Source: Nonomuraea candida (lineage in GTDB: Bacteria > Actinomycetota > Actinomycetes > Streptosporangiales > Streptosporangiaceae). Taken from it: a stretch of 64,000 nt of DNA. Numbering within the stretch: position 1 is the stretch's first letter; each line of letters starts with the position of its first letter. Under the pieces are notes generated by a model. That model did no database searches. It was not told where the DNA came from and saw only the letters and a list, made by a program, of their open reading frames with translations. This document shows positions 36,743 through 46,309 of the stretch, one piece after another. The stretch lies in NCBI RefSeq assembly GCF_000725485.1, contig NZ_JOAG01000020.1:248001-312000 (forward strand). The letters run 5' to 3'. The translations under genes and the position numbers were made by a program.

Positions 36743-37396
36743 GTGTACGTAGCGAAGGGCGATCGGACCGGACGGAGACGATTAGCCGCGGGGAGGCGAC
36801 TGGGCGCACGGCTCGGAGTCGTCACCTCGGTCGTCATCCTGCTCCTAGGAGCGCTGACTCCCACTGCGGCCCACGCAGGCGAGGTGGTTTGCCCGGCCGA
36901 CATCACCCAGTGGCGACTTCTCGACAAGGACTACGGCTTGGCACGCTGGGAGGCGTACCGGTTCACGTTGTTGTCCGCCACTCCGCGTTTCCTCGTCAGT
37001 GACGGTCGGCAACTCGACAACAACACTGATCAACCGGTTGAGTACACAATCGTATCGTCGGTTTCTAACACCTTCACCGTCTCGAACACCGTCGGAGTCA
37101 ACGTCAACGTCAGCTCCTTTCTCACGATCAACGTCAGCCAGAACATCGTGATGCAACGCCAGACCCAGCTCGGGGTCACGCTGAAGACGACCGTGCCGCC
37201 CCGCACCCGTCTGATCGCCGAGTATGGTGTGGAAGGGTACGACGTGTCCTACGGTGTTGAGGCTTGGCGCACGGCGTGGGTCGGCGACAACCCGCCTCCG
37301 CTCAACGTCGGATTAAGGTGCGTGGAGTGGGGTTACTATCCGCAGAGCACAATCGCCCCCACACATATCGAGACCTGGCGCCTGAGAACGGCTTGA
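36743..37396 (+). CDS. secreted beta-rich protein (DUF6426- or aerolysin-like pattern)
   Basis: GTG 36743 is preceded by AGGAGG at the right distance; in-frame codons further upstream are less likely starts. The 217-residue product has a Tat/Sec-type signal (arginine-rich, then VVTSVVILLLGALTPTAAHA). The mature part contains long alternating Ser/Thr/Val strands (SNTFTVSNTVGVNVNVSSFL, TINVSQNIVMQ) followed by TVPPRTRLIAEYGV. Such a pattern, ending in a P-x-x-T turn, is typical of aerolysin/MTX2-like folds and of DUF6426 proteins. Two cysteines may pair. A pore-forming role is possible but unproven. Confidence 0.7.
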   Translation: MYVAKGDRTGRRRLAAGRRLGARLGVVTSVVILLLGALTPTAAHAGEVVCPADITQWRLLDKDYGLARWEAYRFTLLSATPRFLVSDGRQLDNNTDQPVEYTIVSSVSNTFTVSNTVGVNVNVSSFLTINVSQNIVMQRQTQLGVTLKTTVPPRTRLIAEYGVEGYDVSYGVEAWRTAWVGDNPPPLNVGLRCVEWGYYPQSTIAPTHIETWRLRTA

Positions 37397-38164
37397 CTCG
37401 GATTCCAGGGTTCGACCCCGCGACAGGCCCTCACCGCTGTTGTAGGGGGGTGCCTTTCAGTCCGCGAGACGCCGCTCAGGGGCGGTTCCCCGCGAGTCTG
37501 GGTGTGATGAGCAGCGGAAGCGGCGTCCTTATCGAGAAGAGTTGAGGCTGGCCGGCGAGTTCATGATCGACTGGTGGGCGGGGGTCGCTCGCCGCCCCTT
37601 TGTGGGCGATTTATTCCCTCTTCTCTGCTGGTGCCCATGTCAAGTTGCGGCAGGCTGGTAGCTGTGTAACACACGGTGCCGGCAGGCGATCTATGCCTGT
37701 CACCCGGCTTAGGTCCGTGACCCGCGGGAGCCCTGGTGAAGCGCTGAGCGCGCATCCAGCACAATCACATTCCCACCCATCCTCCGGTGGACCGCACGCA
37801 CGGTGCAGGCTGACCGTTTCGGGGTCGTAGCGCGTCAAGCCTTGCCCAAAGGCGGTTTACCAGGACGTATGGGCAGGTCCGGCGGGGATAGGAGCCGGAG
37901 GTGCGATGAGGTTCAGCGTGCGGCTGGACCGTGTTCTCCGTGGTGACCGGCCGCTTCGACACGCCCGTGCGAAGCTGCCTCCCGGACGGAACCACCGGCG
38001 CGATCGACGAGCTCTCTCCACGGGCAGAAGCCGCCCAATTAGCATGCGTGGAGACACAACCGGCCGAGATCGGGCACCAGCGTCACGGCCACGGCCGATC
38101 GCGGGCGGGTTGCAGCCCCGCCCGTGGCCTGGCCAGGCAGGCTCGCGGGCAGGGAAGCGACGGA
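37397..38164. other. gene-free stretch
   Basis: I find no convincing gene in these 768 bases. A plus-strand frame near 37930 reads VFSVVTGRFDTPVRSCLPDG, which may be a remnant. A gggttcgacccc sequence near 37410 resembles a tRNA T arm, but no other tRNA parts are present. Confidence 0.4.
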
Positions 38165-39213
38165 TCACATTCCGCACCAGGGAGGGTCTTGCTGTTTACG
38201 GTGCGCGGCCGAGGGACGATCCCTGGGGGCGCGCGTGTGCGGACGGTGGCTGGCAGGTGGTGCCGGTGGGGGACCGGTACCTTCGGCACCGAGCCAGGCC
38301 CGGGCGGCCGACTCGGTGACCACCTCGGCCAGTTCGCCGGCGGTCATCGGTCCGACCAGCACCTGAGCGTCCTGCAGAGCGTCGACCAGGGCCGGCGGGC
38401 GGGCGCAATGAGCATAGAAGTCGGCCCGCAGGCCGAGCACCACCCGCACCGGGTAGCCAGAGTCATGAGCGGCGGCCAGCAGGGCGGCGATAAACGTCTC
38501 ACGCTCGTCCTCATCGGCGCAGAGGGTGAACACCTCTTCGAACTGATCGACGATCGGCACCCCCTCGGTGCCGGCGGGGCGGGTGAGCAGCACCTGGCGC
38601 AACGCCAGGCCGAGACTGCCCTCCCGCGCGGCGAAGTCGGTGACCAACTCGCCGGGAGCCACCCTCAGCTCCGCACCCAACCGCACCGCGCACTCCCGTA
38701 GCGGATGGGCCCCCGGCGTGAACCGGAGGGAGAAGTCGCCGCCGGCCGCCAGAGCGGGGATCAGCCCGGCGCGCAGCAGCGACGACTTGCCCGAGCCGGA
38801 GGCGCCCACCACCGCCACGAGACGCTGCCGGGCCACCCGCTCGACCAGCGCGGTGATCAGCCGGTCGCGGCCGAAGAACCGGTCGGCGTCGTTCGGCCCA
38901 TACGCCGCCAATCCCAGATACGGCGATCGGCCGGCTGCGGCATGGGCGTCCCACTCGGCCACCGCGGCCCGCCAGCGCGCCTCCCACACGGCCACGTCCC
39001 CGCCGCAAGTCCGCACATAGGCCAGCGCCATGGCAACGTCGGCAGCCGGTTGCCCGCCGCCGCCTCGGCCAGCGTCGTCGCCGCGTAATGCGCCCGCCGG
39101 GCCAGCTCCCGATAACCCGGGTTACCCGCCTCGCGACGCAGCTTGCGTAACTCGACGGCGAAACACGCCACCACGCCGTCCGCCGGATCGATCACCCGCT
39201 CTGGACGTGGCAT
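38165..39213 (-). pseudogene. nSTAND-type NTPase with N-terminal HTH, frameshifted and truncated
   Basis: From ATG 39213 an XRE-like helix-turn-helix is read (ELRKLRREAGNPGYRELARR). Near 39034 one base is missing and the gene goes on in the next frame with MALAYVRTCGGD, then YLGLAAYGPNDADRFFGRD, the P-loop VVGASGSGKSSLLRAGLIPA and Walker B PIVDQFEEVFTLC. Coding similarity stops near 38290. Full-length relatives exceed 1000 residues and end in WD40 or TPR sensors; here that sensor part is gone. Such STAND proteins act in signalling or antiphage defence. The frameshift alone might be an assembly error, but the truncation is not. Confidence 0.7.
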
Positions 39214-39486
39214 GCCGAACCCCCTAGGCACGATCGATCGGACCGACTCCATTGTTCAGTGCCCGCTCTCCCGCGTCTGTGCTGTGGGCCCCAGAGCACG
39301 TGCCTCCTCGCCGCGTTGTCTGGGCGTTGTTCGGTTCCGACCGCAGAAGCGTGCCGGACAACGCCCGCCAGCACTACAACCAGGTCGTACAAGGCACCAT
39401 CCCGCAAACCAGGAAGGACATGCCCCATGAAGCGAAGTGCCCGGCAGGATTTCCACGCGGATGTCATCTTCTTCCTTCACGACGAC
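39214..39486. other. gene-free stretch upstream of the nSTAND remnant
   Basis: I see no gene here. Together with repeat copy B and the following bases up to 39815, it makes a 600-base interval without an intact coding region. Confidence 0.4.
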
Positions 39487-39568
39487 GGTGCGGCCGTTGC
39501 CGGCGGACCGTTCGGCGAGGGTGACGGCGGGGATCAGGCAGTAGGTGTCGCCGCGCGCGAGCAGCAGG
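39487..39568. repeat. dispersed 82-bp repeat, copy B
   Basis: It is identical to 24538-24619 except for one base, in the same orientation. In this copy the minus-strand frame is longer and reads GLHLLLARGDTYCLIPAVTL. The repeat is probably part of an old PIN-like gene or of a mobile sequence. Confidence 0.85.
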
Positions 39569-39815
39569 TGCAGGCCCATGCAGCGGGACTTGTCAGCAGG
39601 GATTCGAGAAGAGCGGTCCCCGTCACTTGGGTGACGGGATCGTGGACTGGCACTCAGCTTCACGACCGGGACACGGCGTCAACGGGGTTCCTCCTGGCCG
39701 GCCACTCCAGCCTTTCCCTCTCGGATGCGCGCGGGAAGACGATTCCGGCTTGCGGCGAAGGATGGGTGATCGTGACCGCCGACCGGAAGGCCGACCTTAT
39801 GCCGAAGACGACAAC

Positions 39816-40388
39816 GTGAGCGCCGAAGTGAGCGAACAGGTGACCGACGCCGAGCTCGCCGCCCGGTACCGGCGCGACCCCGGCCTGTTCACCGCCGTCC
39901 ACGACCGCTACTACCGCGACATCTACCTGTATGTCGCCGGCCGCCTGGACACGCAGATCGCCGAGGACCTCGCCGCCGAGACGTTCCTGCTGGCCTTCGA
40001 CCGGCGCGAGCGGTACGAACCGGAACGCGGAGACCTGCGGCCCTGGCTGTTCGGCATCGCCACCAATCTGATCGCCAGGCACCGCCGCAAGGAGACCCGC
40101 CACTACAGGGCGCTGGCCAAGCTGGGGCCCGAGCCCGTCGTGGAAGGCCACGAGGACCGGGTCGTCACCTCCGTCGCGGCCGAGCGCATGCAGCCGCACC
40201 TGGCCAAGGCGCTCGCCGCCCTGTCCGGTGGCGAGCGCGACGTGCTGCTGCTCGTGGCCCTGGGCCAGCTCAGCTACGAGGAGGTGGCTCAGGCGCTCGG
40301 CATCGCCGTCGGCACCGTGGGCTCCCGGCTCAGCCGTGCCCGCAGCAAGATCCTCGCCCTCATCGACAAGGAGAACGCCCATGGATGA
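39816..40388 (+). CDS. ECF-type RNA polymerase sigma factor
   Basis: The 190-residue protein has sigma region 2 (about 20-85; IAEDLAAETFLLAFDRRERY and RPWLFGIATNLIARH) and region 4 (about 125-180; ALSGGERDVLLLVALGQLSY and VGTVGSRLSRARSKI). GTG 39816 gives a plausible N-terminus; GTG 39828 is an alternative and neither has a strong ribosome site. The next gene overlaps it by eight bases and encodes a membrane protein of the type that pairs with such sigma factors. Confidence 0.87.
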   Translation: MSAEVSEQVTDAELAARYRRDPGLFTAVHDRYYRDIYLYVAGRLDTQIAEDLAAETFLLAFDRRERYEPERGDLRPWLFGIATNLIARHRRKETRHYRALAKLGPEPVVEGHEDRVVTSVAAERMQPHLAKALAALSGGERDVLLLVALGQLSYEEVAQALGIAVGTVGSRLSRARSKILALIDKENAHG

Positions 40389-41232
40389 CCTGAACGCCGT
40401 CGCGAGCCTGCTGGCCAAGCCCGAACCCTCCACCGAGGCGATCGCCCGCAGCAGGGGACGTCTCCAGGACAGGATGACGCGGGGCCGCGCCCGCCGGCGC
40501 CGCGGCCGGCTCCTACCGGTGCTGAGCATGGCGGTCGCCGCCGCAGCGGCCGTGGCCGTGATCGTCACCAGCGTGCTTTCGCCCGCCGCCACGCCGGTCT
40601 CGGGCAAGGAGGTCCTGCTCATGGCCGCGGCCAGCGCCGAGCACATCCCCCAGGGCGCAGGGACCTATTGGCACGTCACGCGTACGTGGCAGGGCCCGGA
40701 CGCCCCCCAGATGCAGGAGAGCTGGACCACCCGCGACGGCCACCGCTGGTCCAGGAACGCACCGCACGCCACTCCCGGCGCCGTCGTCGAGGACCCGGTC
40801 CCGTTCAGGCTCATGGGCGCCGAGATCGGTTTCGAGGAGCTCGAAGGGCTTCCATCGGATCCGGAGGAGCTGAAGGAGCGCATCGCCGGGCTACCCCGCC
40901 ATGACAGCGCCATGATGTCTGTCGACCGGCAAGGCGAGCTCGTCTCCCCGCTGATCACCCTGATCACGGAGCTGCCGACGCCCGCGCAGGTCCGTTCGGC
41001 GGCATTCGAGGCCCTCGCCGCGACGCCGGGGGTCAGGAACGCGGGGCCGGTCGAGGGCGGGCAGGAGCTGCTGATCCCGCTCTCCGGGAGCCTGGAGATC
41101 AGGATGGTCGTCGACCCCGAGACCGCCCGGGTGGCGCGCGCCACCATGTTGCTGACCGCCGAAGGGGGCGCGATGATGAGCAGCTCGTACATCTCGGTGA
41201 CCACCGAGTGGACGGACGAGCTGCCGCGGTGA
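40381..41232 (+). CDS. CU044_5270-family membrane protein, probable partner of the ECF sigma factor
   Basis: The 283-residue protein has a cytoplasmic N-terminus (about 1-42), one transmembrane helix (LLPVLSMAVAAAAAVAVIVT) and an extracellular domain with GTYWHVTRTW and ESWTTRDGHRWS. This layout matches CU044_5270 proteins that follow ECF sigma factors in actinobacteria and probably work as anti-sigma or sensor partners. ATG 40381 lies inside the sigma gene end, so translation is coupled. Confidence 0.82.
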   Translation: MDDLNAVASLLAKPEPSTEAIARSRGRLQDRMTRGRARRRRGRLLPVLSMAVAAAAAVAVIVTSVLSPAATPVSGKEVLLMAAASAEHIPQGAGTYWHVTRTWQGPDAPQMQESWTTRDGHRWSRNAPHATPGAVVEDPVPFRLMGAEIGFEELEGLPSDPEELKERIAGLPRHDSAMMSVDRQGELVSPLITLITELPTPAQVRSAAFEALAATPGVRNAGPVEGGQELLIPLSGSLEIRMVVDPETARVARATMLLTAEGGAMMSSSYISVTTEWTDELPR

Positions 41233-41909
41233 AAACCCCGTCGCAGGCGCCTGCTCCGATCACCTCGAACCTGCACCGTCGAGGTACCGTCAGGCCGAGC
41301 ACGTGAACCCGCACCGGCCGCGGCGAACTCGGCGACGGACGGCGCGCCCGCCTCGACGGGCAGCAGCACGGCCTGCTCGCGGGCGGGCCGTCAGTTCGCG
41401 GTGTGCTGGTCGTGGTCGCGCAGCATGCGCAGGACGGTCGCGCGGCGTGCCGGTGCTGGAGATCGCTCGCGAGCTGGTCATCCGGGCCTGGATCGACAAG
41501 GGCCGCAACCCGTTCCTGGCCGGCGTCTGTCGCGTGCTGGGTCAGGAGGGCCAGAGCTGACGCGCCGAGTCCTGTTCGCGCTGCCGGTCTCGAAGGAGCG
41601 TGTAGAGCCTCTGTATGCCCGGTGATGAGCTGTCGATCAGACCGTCGAATTGCGGGTTTTGGGCTCACCTTGGCCATACCTGTGGGAAAGCACGAGCCGT
41701 ATGAGGGACGGCCAGGTCAAAGGCAGGCCGCTCGGCGCGGACTCCCGGATGTCGACGTCTTGCAGACGGAACTGTCCCTGCCACGATGACACACCACGAG
41801 ACCAGGCACGTGCCAACGGTCGCTTCAGCGCCGAAGCCGGATGACAGAACGGAGCGGTGATCACAGAGAGCTGCTTGGGGGCTGGCCGCGCCGACCCGAG
41901 CGGGGAGCC
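41233..41909. other. gene-free stretch with a short coding-like fragment
   Basis: A plus-strand frame at about 41450-41560 reads VLEIARELVIRAWIDKGRNP and FLAGVCRVLGQEGQS before a stop. It looks like the C-terminus of a lost protein of unknown family. Elsewhere in these 677 bases I see no gene. Confidence 0.35.
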
Positions 41910-42482
41910 CTACCGGCTGTAGGAGCTGAACCCGACGGGCACGGCGGCCGCCACGGCCTCGATGACCGGCGCGGCCGACTCCGGTCCCGGCGCCCCGTAC
42001 AGCTCGATGAGCTGCAGTTCATCCGCCATCTTGGCGGCCACTTCGGCGGCGGTGGCCAGGTCGGGCACGCCGACGAGCGTCGTCGACCCGCCGTCCGCGC
42101 GCTCATCCGTCACTCGATCCACTTGGGGGTCGGCGCCCTCGTGCACGATGAGGAACGCCTCGGCCAGCACCTCGCCGGCCTCGAAGCGCGCCTTGTAGGC
42201 GGCCACGCCCGCCAGCGACTCGAAGCCGTAGTAGACCGCCCCCACGGGGACCCGGTTGCCGACGATCTCGCGCGCCCGGGCGTGCCAGACTGCGCCAAAC
42301 CCGCCGCACAGTTCCAGCCGGTCGATCCCGTCCACCTCCAGGCTGCTCACCAGCTCCAGCAGCTGGGCCGGCTCGGCTACGGCGCGGACACGGGTGCGGG
42401 CATCGCCGTGGTTGATCGTCAACAGATCGGCCTGCGGGTCCGCGCCGGCCTTCTCGAAGATGATCACGCGGTTCTCGGTCAT
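41910..42482 (-). CDS. DUF6506 family protein
   Basis: The 190-residue product reads VIIFEKAGADPQADLLTINH at the start, then GIDRLELCGGFGAVWHARAR and VPVGAVYYGFESLAGVAAYK, characteristic of DUF6506, a family of small soluble alpha/beta proteins without known activity. ATG 42482 is chosen because MTENRVIIFE is the usual N-terminus; the upstream extension is not conserved-looking. There is no partner gene nearby. Confidence 0.8.
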   Translation of the reverse strand: MTENRVIIFEKAGADPQADLLTINHGDARTRVRAVAEPAQLLELVSSLEVDGIDRLELCGGFGAVWHARAREIVGNRVPVGAVYYGFESLAGVAAYKARFEAGEVLAEAFLIVHEGADPQVDRVTDERADGGSTTLVGVPDLATAAEVAAKMADELQLIELYGAPGPESAAPVIEAVAAAVPVGFSSYSR

Positions 42483-42608
42483 GGCAGTGTTCCTTTCCGG
42501 TCCGAGGGCTCTGCGTCCACTCTGACACCTCAACTAATGTTGAGGTCAAGGGTTCAGGGCGTGCATCGTCAGCTGTGTCCTCGCGTGGCACAGTTGCTCT
42601 GACGTCGG

Positions 42609-42906
42609 CCCCCATCGCGGCCGGGCCCGCGAAGACTTCGTGCTGGAAACCGTCTGCTGGGACGCCGGCGCCGCCCGGCTGCTGCCTCCCGCCCGCTCAA
42701 GGGCCGCACCCGCGGCCCGGTCTTGGTCACCCCACCGACGTCCTGGCCCCGGCAAGGTCGTCAGCCCCCGCGAGGTCTGTCCCGACACCGGCCTGGCCCG
42801 CCTGTCCTACGGCCAGGCCCGCGCCCTGCTGGACCAGCACACCGCGCTGCACGGCCCCGGCGCGGGGTGAGACCTGCACGAATTCCGCCATTCCGCGCTG
42901 ACTGCT
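42609..42906 (+). pseudogene. tyrosine-type integrase, C-terminal fragment
   Basis: Read with two frame changes, the sequence gives [42 protein letters not shown] and then [24 protein letters not shown] stands where Trp is usual, followed by DLHEFRHSALT. The H-E-F-R-H motif is the catalytic H-x-x-R box of tyrosine recombinases. It is too damaged to be active. An N-terminal fragment of the same integrase type lies at 49670-49940. Confidence 0.65.
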
Positions 42907-43210
42907 CAAAGCCGCCGACGCCATCGGCCGGCTCGCCGGCCCTCTCGCAGGTACTGCCATCCAGATCTCCGGACTCCTGGGTGGTGGCCCGCACACGGCC
43001 GCCATCAACGGATGGTCCATCGACATCGTCACGCCCGACTGGCCCAACGAAAGCATCCTGCTGTCAAACCAGGGCGATCCCTACCGCCACGAAGTTCAAC
43101 GGTCGTTCCCGTCGGCACCAGGCGCCACACCCGCCCATCCGCGATCGCCTCATGCTACCGGCCGGTTCCCGTGCCCGCATGACGGGCGCGGGGATACCGT
43201 AGGCCGATGA
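42902..43210 (+). pseudogene. C-terminal fragment of an unknown protein before the methyltransferase
   Basis: The frame reads LLKAADAIGRLAGPLAGTAI, GWSIDIVTPDWPNESILLSN and QGDPYRHEVQRSF, convincingly coding, and then a Pro/His-rich tail. It has no start because the integrase fragment runs into it. Its TGA overlaps the methyltransferase ATG (ATGA), which suggests that the intact gene was once translationally coupled to it, though this could be chance. Confidence 0.4.
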
Positions 43211-44460
43211 CCGCCGACGTTGCACCAGCTCAGACGCCCGAACAGCTACGGACCGCGATGGTGTCCACCCTGCTCGAACAGGGGTGGATCACCTCCGACG
43301 CGGTGCGGGCCGCCTTCGCCGCCGTACCCCGGGAGCGGTTCGCGCCGGAGGCGTCAGCGCAGGCGGCCTACGCGGCCGACGATGTGGTCATCACCAAGCG
43401 CAATGCCGCCGGCCGGGCGACGAGTTCGATAAGCGCGCCCTGGCTGCAGGCCGCCATGCTGGAAAGCGCCGCCCTGCGCCCGGGAGCCCAGGTACTCGAG
43501 GTGGGCAGCGGAGGCTACAACGCGGCGCTGCTGGCGGAGATCGTCGGCCCCAGCGGGCGGGTCGTCACCGTCGACATCGACCCGTTCGTGACCGAGCGGG
43601 CGGCGCGGTTCCTGGCCGAGACCGGTTACGGGCACGTCCAGGTCGTGCTGGGTGATGCCGAGCACGCGGCGCACGCGCACGCGCCCGAGGGCGGTTTCGA
43701 CGCCATCGTGGTGACGGTCGGCGTCTGGGACGTGCCGTGGGGGGATCTGCTCGCCCCGGGCGGGCGCATGATCGTCCCGCTGCGGTTCGCCACGGTCACC
43801 CGCGCTCTCACCCTCGTCCCGGAAGGCGACCACTTCGCCGCTGTGGAGGCGACGGTATGCGGATTTGTGCCCGTCCAAGGCGCCGGCTCATTCCAGGATC
43901 AGGAGGCCGAGCTGGCCAAGGGCGCGGTACGCCTTACCCGCGAAACAGGGCCCTCGCTGGACGTCGACGCGCTCGAAAGAGCACTGACCGGCGAGCGCAC
44001 CGAGCTGTGGACCGGCGTCACGGTCGGTCGCGGCGAACCGTTCGACTCGATGCACCTGTTCCTGGCATCGACCGACGACCGGTTCGGCATGATCTGGGCC
44101 GACCACGAACGAGGCGGCGCGGACCTGGTCGACCTTGCGCTGCGCTGGTCCTGCCCGGTCCTCATCACCCCGGACAGCTTCGCCTATCTCACCTTGCGGG
44201 ACGCCGACAGCGGAAGCGGCGAGCGGCGGCTGGAGCTCGGCACGCACGGCCACGGCCCCGCCGGACCTGCGCTCGCCGAAGACCTGCGCCAGCACGTCCT
44301 GGGATGGGATGCCGGCTGGCGTGCGCGGACGGATCCTCATTTCCTGCTCTATCCGGCCGACGCCGCGGTGTCCCCTCCCCGGCAGGGCAAGATCTATGTC
44401 AAGCGGCACACTCAGCTGATCATGTCCTGGGATGAAGACCAAAGGAAATCTACAAGGTAA
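43207..44460 (+). CDS. methyltransferase of the FxLD system / PCMT type
   Basis: The 417-residue protein has a PCMT-like N-terminal half: LRTAMVSTLLEQGWITSDAV, VPRERFAPEA, then the SAM-binding motif I LEVGSGGYNAALLAEIVGPS and VVTVDIDPFVTERA. The YAADDVVITKRNAAGRATSS segment and the long C-terminal half fit methyltransferases annotated as FxLD system, usually beside lanthipeptide genes. They relate to protein-L-isoaspartate O-methyltransferases. I find no lanthipeptide precursor or LanB/LanC gene in the window, so its substrate here is unknown. Confidence 0.78.
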   Translation: MTADVAPAQTPEQLRTAMVSTLLEQGWITSDAVRAAFAAVPRERFAPEASAQAAYAADDVVITKRNAAGRATSSISAPWLQAAMLESAALRPGAQVLEVGSGGYNAALLAEIVGPSGRVVTVDIDPFVTERAARFLAETGYGHVQVVLGDAEHAAHAHAPEGGFDAIVVTVGVWDVPWGDLLAPGGRMIVPLRFATVTRALTLVPEGDHFAAVEATVCGFVPVQGAGSFQDQEAELAKGAVRLTRETGPSLDVDALERALTGERTELWTGVTVGRGEPFDSMHLFLASTDDRFGMIWADHERGGADLVDLALRWSCPVLITPDSFAYLTLRDADSGSGERRLELGTHGHGPAGPALAEDLRQHVLGWDAGWRARTDPHFLLYPADAAVSPPRQGKIYVKRHTQLIMSWDEDQRKSTR

Positions 44461-44927
44461 AGGCGGTGGCCGGTTTTCACTGCACTCCTTCACCATCCCA
44501 AGAAGGAACGGGCTTTGCCCGTACGATTCCATCGAAGATAGATTCAAGGGATTGACCAGGTTTACCACCGGTGATCTTCTTCGCGCCGTACAGCGCTGTG
44601 CCGGCCTCCCCTGCGCTGCCGACAGGGCATGTGCAGGTCCGGCGGAGGGGAGGGCATGCCGACGGCCCTGAAGCGTGCGTTTCTGCTCCTGGCACATCCC
44701 GGCATCCCCAGGTCCCCGGGATGTGCGGGTGATGAGGCGTGCGGCGTGTTGGGCCGTTCGCGCGCGGAGAGGCGGGAAGGGAAGAGCCATCGTGTTCTGT
44801 GGGCGAACTCGCCTGTTTGCCGATGGCCTCTGGCCGCGGCCCCTTTCCTCGGGCGCCGCCTCATGGAACTCGCCCGCCCTCCCGGCCCATGATGAACCAG
44901 GTCGCGCGTCTGGAAGTGGACCGTGGG
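44461..44927. other. gene-free stretch with a small hairpin
   Basis: An acgggc-ttt-gcccgt hairpin at 44508-44522 may terminate the methyltransferase transcript. The short frames here (for instance 44432-44671 plus) lack family features. Confidence 0.4.
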
Positions 44928-46123
44928 TCAGGGGTAGCCGGGAAGCGTCAGAGCGCTGTACTCGGCGTGCGCCCGGTCGGCGGGGAGGGTGGAGAGCGTG
45001 CGCAGGGCGGCGTTGCGCTGCTGGAGGGCCTGGTCGGTGGCGGGGAAGAGCTCCGTGTCGCCGTCTCCCGCGAGCGCCTGGTTGAGGGTCACGTACGGCC
45101 GCATCACCCTCTCGTAGGCACTGAACGCTTCGGCGTGATCGGGGTGGGCGGCCAGCTCGCCGGCAAGAACGTAGGCGCCGACCAGGGCAAGGCTGGTGCC
45201 CTGCCCCGTCAGGAAGGACGGCGCGTAGGCGGCGTCGCCGACGAGCGCGACCCGGCCCGCGGACCAGCGCGTCATCCGGATCTGGCTGACGACGTCGAAG
45301 AACAGGTCGGCGGCGGCCCGCATCTCGGCGACGATCCGTGGCAGTTCCCAGCGGTCGTCCGGAAGGTGGCGGCGAGCAGTGCACGCTGCACGTCGGGGTT
45401 GCGGAAGGCGTCGAAAGGCGGATCGGAGCGCCTGAAGGTGAGCAGCCCGAACACGTTCTGGCCGGAGCCGACGGCGTAGAGGGCGGCGGACCGGCCCGGG
45501 GCGTTCCACAGCAGGCCCTCGGAGGTGAGGCCGAGGTGGTTGGGCAGGGTGAAACCGGCGAAACAGGCTCCGAGGTAGTGGTGGAAGCCCTCCTCGGGGC
45601 CGAGGATCAGCCGCCGGGTGTTGGAGTGGAGCCCGTCGGCCCCGACGACGACGTCGAAAGTGCGCCGGGTGCCGCTGCGGAAGGTGACCTCGATGCCGTC
45701 GGAGCGGTCGTCCAGGGTGGCTATGGAGTCGTTGAACTCGAACGCGACGGAGTCACGGACGGCGTCGTAGAGGATCTGTGTCAGGTCGCCGCGCCGTATT
45801 TCGAGGTCGTCGCCGGCGCCGATGGCCATGCTCTCGGGGTGGAGCGCGGCGACGGTGCCGCCGTCGGCGTCGAGGAAGGTGATGCGGCGGGTGTCGACGT
45901 GGACCTTCTGCAACTGGGGCAGCAGGCCCATGCGGCGGACCGCCTCGACGGCGGTGCCGCGAATGTCGATGGGGTAACCGCCGCCGCGGACGGTGCCCGC
46001 CTGCTCGACGACGGTGACGTCGAAGCCGTAGCGGTGCAGCCAGTAGGCGATGGCGGGGCCGGCGATGCTCGCGCCGGAGACGAGGGCGGAGCGCTTGAGG
46101 AGGTGACGGTGGGTTTCGGTCAT
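44928..46123 (-). pseudogene. FAD-dependent monooxygenase, one-base frameshift
   Basis: From ATG 46123 the product reads ALVSGASIAGPAIAYWLHRY (FAD-binding G-x-S-x-x-G), FDVTVVEQAG and the D-G motif FDVVVGADGLHSNTR, matching PheA/TfdB-type flavin monooxygenases. At 45360 one base of a C/G run is missing. The following frame then gives DDRWELPRIVAEM, RMTRWSAGRVALVGDAAYAP (second FAD motif GD) and the normal C-terminus. Both halves are otherwise intact and about 397 residues in total, so this may be a sequencing or assembly error in a working gene. Confidence 0.8.
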
Positions 46124-46309
46124 GGTGGATCCTTTCCTGGCCGCTCCGTTGCGTCGGCCGGGCGGATGTCGGACGTTGTGGCCTTCTTCACGGTTCTGAA
46201 CGGCGGAGACCGGCGCCGACAAGAGCCATGTCAAGGCGCAGCCGGGGCCTGGTACTGCCGGGGGCCGCGTTCGTCGCCTTCCGCCGGGTCGTGCTCGTGC
46301 CGCCGAGCG

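Noticed and set aside
37405..37425. tRNA T-arm-like gggttcgacccc
   Set aside because: No D arm, anticodon stem or acceptor stem can be built around it and the T stem pairs poorly.
44432..44671. Possible FxLD lanthipeptide precursor after the methyltransferase
   Set aside because: The 79-residue frame lacks an FxLD leader motif and a C-terminal Ser/Thr/Cys core, and it overlaps the methyltransferase end.
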